Source: an uncultured Saprospiraceae bacterium (lineage in GTDB: Bacteria; Bacteroidota; Bacteroidia; Chitinophagales; Saprospiraceae). Taken from it: a DNA stretch of 51,325 nt. The notes under the pieces are model-generated. The model saw nothing but the letters and a program-made list of their open reading frames with translations. It was not told the origin of the DNA and ran no database searches. This document shows, piece after piece, positions 46,424 to 51,325 of the stretch (positions are counted from its first letter, which is position 1; each line of letters starts with the position of its first letter). Location of the stretch: the NCBI GenBank assembly GCA_937959115.1, contig CALGAW010000016.1, forward strand, positions 1 to 51,325, in the 5' to 3' direction. Made by a program: the position numbers and the translations under genes.

Positions 46424-47362
46424 ATGACAGCAAACTCACATAAAGGTAATATCCTGAAAGTCAAACCACATGCAAGACTAATGCATTGGTACAGATGGCA
46501 GCCTTATCGGTTCCCTATGTTCAACGAGGTCGCAAGAACAATGATGCAAATTAAGTATGCTGTAGAAAAGGCAATGGTCCAACAAAAGTCAAAATCAACC
46601 GAGCTCAATTTCGAGGAATATCTAGCAGGGAAAAACGTGTTTATCGGTCTATGTACCTTTCGATCAGGATCCACATTCTTAGCAGATTTATTTTCAAAAA
46701 CAATACCCCAAAGTCAGATCGAACATGAGCCCAACGTAAATGACTATTGGAATTATCCGCGGGTCCTCAGAAATGAGCAAGAAGCGTTTGATTATATTAC
46801 CCGTTATCGGAAAAATGAATTTTTACAACGATTAAAAAAGCCCGAAACGACTCAAGTCTATGGGGAGTTTAATCCGTTTTTTGTTCTTCATGTCAATGCA
46901 ATTCAACAATTAATGCCTGGAGTCAAGGTGTTTCAACTGGTACGAGACGGACGAGATGTGGTACGTTCTCTGATGGCGCGAGAGGTACTCGGAGATAAGG
47001 ACCCACTGGACAAAATAATCCAGCCTCCGAAAAACGATCCTTATTTTGAACAATGGAGCGCTATGGATCGATTTGCCAAAGTTTGTTGGAAATGGCGTTA
47101 TGAAAATCAACAATTGAGAACATATGTCAGTCATCGCGTGCACTTTGAGTCCTTTATTAGCGATTATGATTACTTTAAAGAACACTTATTGGATTACCTA
47201 GGAGTTGACATTCCCATTGAGGCTTGGCAAAACCACATCAGTCAACCCGTTCATGCCTCACCAAAACATAGGATTCCTAATTGGCAAAACTGGTCAGTCG
47301 AACAACGAAATACCTTCGACGAAATCTGTGGGGAGGAGATGCGTGCACACGGCTATTACTGA
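46424..47362 (+). CDS. Sulfotransferase
   Basis: A 312-residue PAPS-dependent sulfotransferase. The 5'-phosphosulfate-binding loop CTFRSGSTFLADLF lies near residues 77-90, and the 3'-phosphate motif VFQLVRDGRDVVRSL near 169-183; both are complete. The family puts sulfate on carbohydrates, steroids or proteins. No signal peptide, so it acts in the cytoplasm, on a lipid-linked or nucleotide-linked substrate before export. Within an operon of glycan enzymes and a sulfatase, a sulfated sugar is the likely product. The 3-5 bp spacing typical of the operon widens to 37 and 60 bp on either side. Confidence 0.9.
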   Translation: MTANSHKGNILKVKPHARLMHWYRWQPYRFPMFNEVARTMMQIKYAVEKAMVQQKSKSTELNFEEYLAGKNVFIGLCTFRSGSTFLADLFSKTIPQSQIEHEPNVNDYWNYPRVLRNEQEAFDYITRYRKNEFLQRLKKPETTQVYGEFNPFFVLHVNAIQQLMPGVKVFQLVRDGRDVVRSLMAREVLGDKDPLDKIIQPPKNDPYFEQWSAMDRFAKVCWKWRYENQQLRTYVSHRVHFESFISDYDYFKEHLLDYLGVDIPIEAWQNHISQPVHASPKHRIPNWQNWSVEQRNTFDEICGEEMRAHGYY

Positions 47363-47422
47363 TAGAGCTAGTCCGCAACTCGCTGTCATGGAACCTTATT
47401 ATTCAATACAAAAATCACCATC

Positions 47423-48583
47423 ATGAATCACCAAAATATAGAACTTTCGATCGTTATGCCTTGCTTGAATGAAGCCGAGACATTGGCTACTTGCATTCAA
47501 AAAGCGAAATCATTCTTATCGCGCAATAAGGTGGTTGGCGAGATCATCATTGCGGATAATGGAAGTACTGATAATTCACAAAACATAGCAAGAGAAAACG
47601 GTGCTCGGGTGATCGATGTGAAAGAAAAAGGCTACGGCAGTGCTCTTAGAGGAGGAATTGCTCAAGCAAAAGGAGCGTACGTCATAATGGGAGATTCAGA
47701 CGATAGTTATGACTTTTACAATCTTGAACCATTCGTTGAAAAACTTAGGGCTGGACACGACTTAGTAATGGGCAATCGGTTTAAAGGTGGCATTGAGAAA
47801 GGAGCCATGCCGTTTCTTCATCGCTATCTAGGCAATCCTGTGCTTTCGTTTATTGGACGACTGTTTTTCAAAATTCCAGTTGGTGATTTTCACTGTGGAT
47901 TAAGGGGGTTCAGTAAAGAAGCTTACGAACGGATGCAGCTTCACACAACTGGGATGGAATTTGCTTCTGAAATGGTGGTAAAAGCGTCTCTGCAAGGTAT
48001 GAAGTTAACGGAAGTACCGACGACGCTTTCACCTGATGGGCGTACACGCCCGCCGCATCTCAACACCTGGCGAGACGGTTGGAGACATCTCCGTTTTTTA
48101 ATGGTCTACTGTCCTAAGTGGTTGTACTTGATTCCTGGATTTGTAATGATGGGGCTCGGCTTTCTATTGTCCCTGGTAGTTGTGTTCTTCAAACCACAAA
48201 TTGGAGGTGTCCACTTTGACGTACAGACCTTACTATATCTGAGTTTACTGGTGATTATCGGATTCCAGTTTATTGCATTCTATTTCTTGTCAATTGTGTA
48301 CGCGAATGCAAGGGGAATTTTGCCCCACCGAAAACAAGTCAGTCGCATCCTAAGTTACTTCAATTTAGAGCGTGGACTGTTTGCAGGAGTCGGATTGATC
48401 CTTGCTGGCATTGTGTTGTTTGTTATGGCAGTGATGCACTGGCAAGCCGCTAACTTTGGACAGCTAGCAGCTAGTGAGGCGCTACGAATGACGATACCTA
48501 GTTCTACCTTACTCGTCATTGGAATTCAGCTGGTCATGTACAGCTTCTTCTGGCATATCTTGAAAGTGCCGACAGTGAAGTGA
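47423..48583 (+). CDS. Family 2 glycosyltransferase with two C-terminal membrane helices
   Basis: A 386-residue membrane-bound GT2. The catalytic domain has SIVMPCLNEAETL, IIADNGSTDNS and the acidic motif VIMGDSDDSYDF, then GDFHCGLRGFSKEAY. After ~230 residues come four TM segments (about 235-257, 270-295, 325-345 and 357-378). It matches the dolichol/undecaprenyl-phosphate-glucose synthase branch (GtrB/DPG type). Such proteins make polyprenyl-P-sugar on the inner face; GtrA then flips it, and a GT-C enzyme transfers the sugar outside. All three are present in this operon. Confidence 0.88.
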   Translation: MNHQNIELSIVMPCLNEAETLATCIQKAKSFLSRNKVVGEIIIADNGSTDNSQNIARENGARVIDVKEKGYGSALRGGIAQAKGAYVIMGDSDDSYDFYNLEPFVEKLRAGHDLVMGNRFKGGIEKGAMPFLHRYLGNPVLSFIGRLFFKIPVGDFHCGLRGFSKEAYERMQLHTTGMEFASEMVVKASLQGMKLTEVPTTLSPDGRTRPPHLNTWRDGWRHLRFLMVYCPKWLYLIPGFVMMGLGFLLSLVVVFFKPQIGGVHFDVQTLLYLSLLVIIGFQFIAFYFLSIVYANARGILPHRKQVSRILSYFNLERGLFAGVGLILAGIVLFVMAVMHWQAANFGQLAASEALRMTIPSSTLLVIGIQLVMYSFFWHILKVPTVK

Positions 48584-48602
48584 TAACGTGTTTAGCCATT
48601 TT

Positions 48603-50312
48603 ATGAAAAACTTGAATCGCATATTCCCATTCATAGCTGGAGCTGTAGTTTTCCTTTTCGGAATGAACTACATCAACTTGGGCTTATGGCGGGATGAAGC
48701 CTTCTCTATTAAGAAGTTTGTCCTAGTAGACTTTGTACGCACTGCGACGCACTACCCAGAGCCGAACAATCATGTTTTTCTTAGCTTGTTTCACAATGTC
48801 TTGACCCGTTTAATGGGTATTCGGGATTATCATGAGTTAATGGATTATGTCCCAGCACTTCGGTTTGTCCAGATTGTTATCGGGTTGCTTACACTACTCA
48901 TGGTTTATCGATTTGGAAAAAAGTTTATTAATAGGGAGACGGGGGTAATTGCTTCGATCATGTTTGCGACGACCCTTACTTTTCTAAATTTTCTAGTGCA
49001 ACTCCGTGGGTACAATATCAGTATGTTGTTCCTTATTCTAAGCATGTATTCGGTATATAGTTACTTGTCAGATCCACGTTTGAAGTACCTTGTTGGCACC
49101 TCATTGAGTCTATTCTGTTTAGTGTATACCATGCCTTCTAATCTGTATTTTTTTGTAGGACTAATGCTGGTTTTGGTGGTTCGCTGGGTACTGAATTATT
49201 CGAGATCCTCAGAACAAAACCTCATAAGACGGATGTACGCAGGAGACAATCGTGGCTACTGGAATCTACTTTTGGCTGGGGCAATTAGTGGGATCCTGTT
49301 TGTTGTTGCCTACCTACCAATCTTAGATGAAATGCTGCTCGACAAGTACCTGAATGACAGGCCAGACAATCGATTTTTCGCATTATCCGATCGACTCCCA
49401 GAGTTTTTACTGGATGCTGTTTCTGGTCGACCAATAATGATTCTCCTATCTTTGGTGGGTCTTGCGTATATGGCTCTAAATGAGAAATTAAGACCCAATT
49501 TATGGAAATGGTTGGTACTCTTGTTTTTGTTGTTTATGCCTTTCCTGTTCTCATTTTTTCAGAATAATTCCTCCTTCGCTAGAACCTTCGTTTATGTAAC
49601 GCCCATTTATGCCTTATTGCTTGCCATTCCTGTTGGACTTAGTTTGCGACATCTGTCATGGGGTTCTGGAAAAAAGACGGCTGCGATATCCGGTATTTAT
49701 GTGTACTGTATTGTTTGTGTGGTGATCCAATATCAAACCATTCAGCATCAGCTAAGTGAAAACCTGAATTACAGTGCCCGTGCCCAAGACAATATTTTCG
49801 CATATTTCCAGGCCAACACATACAATCCAGCGGCAACGGCAGCGTTTATGTCTGATTTGTACGAGAAAGACCCTCATCCAGTGGTGCTGTCTCCTAGGGA
49901 ATTAGACAATGTAACTTTAGTGGATTATCTCAACAAGTACCATGTCAACAACTACTTTTTACGGCAATACAAATCGATTCGCAACAAACCTGATTCCCGT
50001 CGACTGCATGTATTGGTTTCTCATTCTCCATTTATTAATGAAAAATCAATTATACAAAAGCGTGTCGTTTTGTATTCTAAACGGATGAAAGCTTCTTCTT
50101 ATCGGGTTGGTCGGTTTGCGGCATTAGTCGAATTTATGCTAGAGAATGAAAAGACAGATGCGTTTTATGTCATTTCCTCTTACGATCACTTTTTTTGGGA
50201 ACATTTTGCCAATTATTATAAAAATGAATATCAAATCGTACCATTGACCAGAGAACAAAATTCCTTCAATATTTATTTATTCAATAAAAAGTTACCAACG
50301 AAGTCTAACTAG
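48603..50312 (+). CDS. GT-C-type membrane glycosyltransferase (PMT/ArnT-like)
   Basis: A 569-residue polytopic protein starting at the ATG 48603 (a GTG at 48588 would add five residues). It has about ten TM segments. Near the N-terminus GLWRDEAFSI carries the D-E motif in the first external loop that is typical of GT-C glycosyltransferases (PMT_2, ArnT). A ~150-residue C-terminal soluble domain follows. It would use a polyprenyl-phosphate sugar as donor. It is 19 bp after the GT2 and 22 bp before GtrA. Confidence 0.75.
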   Translation: MKNLNRIFPFIAGAVVFLFGMNYINLGLWRDEAFSIKKFVLVDFVRTATHYPEPNNHVFLSLFHNVLTRLMGIRDYHELMDYVPALRFVQIVIGLLTLLMVYRFGKKFINRETGVIASIMFATTLTFLNFLVQLRGYNISMLFLILSMYSVYSYLSDPRLKYLVGTSLSLFCLVYTMPSNLYFFVGLMLVLVVRWVLNYSRSSEQNLIRRMYAGDNRGYWNLLLAGAISGILFVVAYLPILDEMLLDKYLNDRPDNRFFALSDRLPEFLLDAVSGRPIMILLSLVGLAYMALNEKLRPNLWKWLVLLFLLFMPFLFSFFQNNSSFARTFVYVTPIYALLLAIPVGLSLRHLSWGSGKKTAAISGIYVYCIVCVVIQYQTIQHQLSENLNYSARAQDNIFAYFQANTYNPAATAAFMSDLYEKDPHPVVLSPRELDNVTLVDYLNKYHVNNYFLRQYKSIRNKPDSRRLHVLVSHSPFINEKSIIQKRVVLYSKRMKASSYRVGRFAALVEFMLENEKTDAFYVISSYDHFFWEHFANYYKNEYQIVPLTREQNSFNIYLFNKKLPTKSN

Positions 50313-50334
50313 ATTGGATCTTAATTTCTATCAA

Positions 50335-50733
50335 ATGGCCAACCAATTATTCATTCAATTCTCAAAGTTTGCTGGTGTAGGAGCAATCTGTGCTGGTTTT
50401 AGTCTGTCCTGTAATTTCATTTTATTAAAGTATTTAGAAACGCCCCTCGTTCCTACTTATGTTATTATCAACATGGTCTCCATTCTTTTATCCTTTGCAT
50501 TGAACAGTCATTTTACCTACAAAAGTGAGAAGACATCCCGAAATTTAATTGCTTATTACCTGATCTATTTGACATCCATGTTGCTTGGCGTTTTCTTATT
50601 GTTTGTCTACCAATGGATGTTCAATTTTGAGAATTGGGTATACCCGTTTCTTGTCACTCCGTTTACTATGATCTGGAATTTCTCGGTGGCGTCAAAAGTA
50701 CTAAATCAGTATGTTTCAAGTGGAGAAGTTTAA
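50335..50733 (+). CDS. GtrA-family membrane protein
   Basis: A 132-residue protein with four TM helices, matching the GtrA family: FSKFAGVGAICAGFSLSCNF, then NMVSILLSFALNSHFTYKS (the conserved N-F/x-x-x-x-x-F-T-F/Y) and LVTPFTMIWNFSVASKVLN. GtrA proteins are believed to flip polyprenyl-phosphate sugars from the cytoplasmic to the outer face of the inner membrane. Last gene of the operon. The ATG at 50335 is taken over the non-ATG start at 50314. Confidence 0.9.
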   Translation: MANQLFIQFSKFAGVGAICAGFSLSCNFILLKYLETPLVPTYVIINMVSILLSFALNSHFTYKSEKTSRNLIAYYLIYLTSMLLGVFLLFVYQWMFNFENWVYPFLVTPFTMIWNFSVASKVLNQYVSSGEV

Positions 50734-50881
50734 GTTTAAGATATCCCGAAAGTTTTCACGGAACGTTTAAATGACGCAATGAATTCGTGGACTTGTGTTG
50801 AAAAGATACCTGAGCTATCCGTGCCCATGCTCACGCTGTTCATCCATTGCTACACTTCAGACCCTATCAACAATCTGACAG

Positions 50882-50907
50882 ACACTCGCCCCCTAATTGG
50901 GGAGTGT
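50882..50907 (+). terminator. GC-rich hairpin downstream of the glycan operon
   Basis: ACACTC-G-CCCC pairs with GGGGAGTGT around CTAATT, with one bulged G, 150 bp past the last stop of the operon. A T run (CTTTT) follows only after 9 bases. The rest of 50734-51276 has no supported gene. Confidence 0.45.
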
Positions 50908-51067
50908 GAAACGGCTTTTCAGACCCCACAAAACAAGTGCGATGACGTCCACATGTCAGTAGTCTGATTCAAGAGGTTGTAGGTAACGGTTAGTAGCCTT
51001 GCCGTTGTAGCACGAGCAAAGATTTAAACTAAAGCTTTCGCAGTTCGTGTAACATCGGTCTTTCCAA

Positions 51068-51112
51068 GCTCATTAAAAATTGCTAGCTTTTATATGAATG
51101 ACTTTAATGAGC
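51068..51112. repeat. Perfect 10-bp inverted repeat before the transposase
   Basis: GCTCATTAAA (51068-51077) and TTTAATGAGC (51103-51112) are separated by 25 bases. It lies about 165 bp before the transposase start. It may belong to the insertion element or be a target-site structure; its left neighbour sequence shows no gene. Confidence 0.45.
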
Positions 51113-51276
51113 GACAACAAAAGCATCCTGAGTTAAATTTACCAAAGTAAGCTAGCCCCTAACTACAATGGACATAGCTACAGTGGGGAGTAAGCAGAAT
51201 TTTGTGTTTTAGCTAAAAACTGAAGAAATATCGTCATTAAGTTTTGTAGGTCAAATTTTTTCTAAAAATTTGTTTT

Positions 51277-51325
51277 ATGAAAAAGAAGACAGAAAAATTG
51301 TTAGATGACCTGCTGAGTCAGGTTA
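51277..51325 (+). CDS. Start of a probable transposase (IS256-like), cut by the window edge
   Basis: ATG at 51277 opens a frame reading MKKKTEKLLDDLLSQV before the window ends. Short basic N-termini followed by L-L-D-D-L occur in IS256/Mutator-type transposases of this phylum, but 16 residues cannot prove it. Upstream at about 51186-51215, GAGTAAGCAGAATTTTGTG could be an element end. Other families or an unrelated gene remain possible. Confidence 0.35.
   Translation, partial: MKKKTEKLLDDLLSQV

Noticed and set aside
50779-50967. 62-residue ORF after the glycan operon
   Set aside because: No ribosome site, no homologous pattern, overlaps the GC-rich hairpin; composition looks like chance.
1-51325. 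tRNA, rRNA, riboswitch or CRISPR
   Set aside because: No cloverleaf T-loop, rRNA core sequence, aptamer pattern or regularly spaced repeat was found by eye.

Overview
The window looks like a piece of a low-GC Bacteroidota chromosome, most likely from the Saprospiria/Lewinella side of the phylum (lineage is inferred, not proven). Evidence: five secreted proteins end in type IX secretion (T9SS) type A sorting domains; SecD and SecF are fused into one protein; several promoters carry the Bacteroidota -7 element TAnnTTTG; and DUF5522, DUF2200, HYR-like repeats and an eCIS-core (DUF4157) protein are present. No tRNA, rRNA, CRISPR array or prophage was seen.

Layout. 1-1400: end of an IS3-family element, a gene it truncated, an attC-like hairpin, a VanZ-like gene and a degraded lipoprotein gene. 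1438-5604: a 1388-residue surface protein with four ~190-residue repeats and a YadA-like head. 5721-15948 (all minus strand): a small secreted protein, a 2308-residue eCIS-core protein, a T9SS-exported subtilisin directly upstream of it, and a lipoprotein. 16138-18478: a weak ORF between 16-bp direct repeats, a conserved helical-repeat protein, and a 77-bp displaced copy of part of secDF.

18479-36808 is mostly housekeeping and ordinary accessory genes: a PhoD-type phosphatase, a thioredoxin-like protein, a DUF5522 gene missed by size filters, purB, a coiled-coil membrane protein, an acetyltransferase, an SH3 lipoprotein, two T9SS cargo proteins, secDF, an S4-domain protein, an acyl-CoA dehydrogenase, DUF2200, and a divergent membrane protein/AraC pair. 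36858-37122 holds gene debris.

37262-41035 is a three-gene operon of secreted proteins; its first gene is split by one in-frame TAG. 41374-50733 is one tight operon: AraC-type DNA-binding domain, sulfatase, PTPS-related membrane protein, GT2, sulfotransferase, second GT2, GT-C-type transferase and GtrA. Together these suggest assembly and sulfation editing of a lipid-linked or cell-surface glycan. The window ends in the first codons of a probable transposase, so both edges touch mobile elements.

The best candidates for something undescribed are the eCIS-core protein/subtilisin pair with its possible C-terminal toxin domain, the sulfo-glycan operon, the secDF fragment lying antisense in the leader of another gene, and the TAG-interrupted secreted protein.
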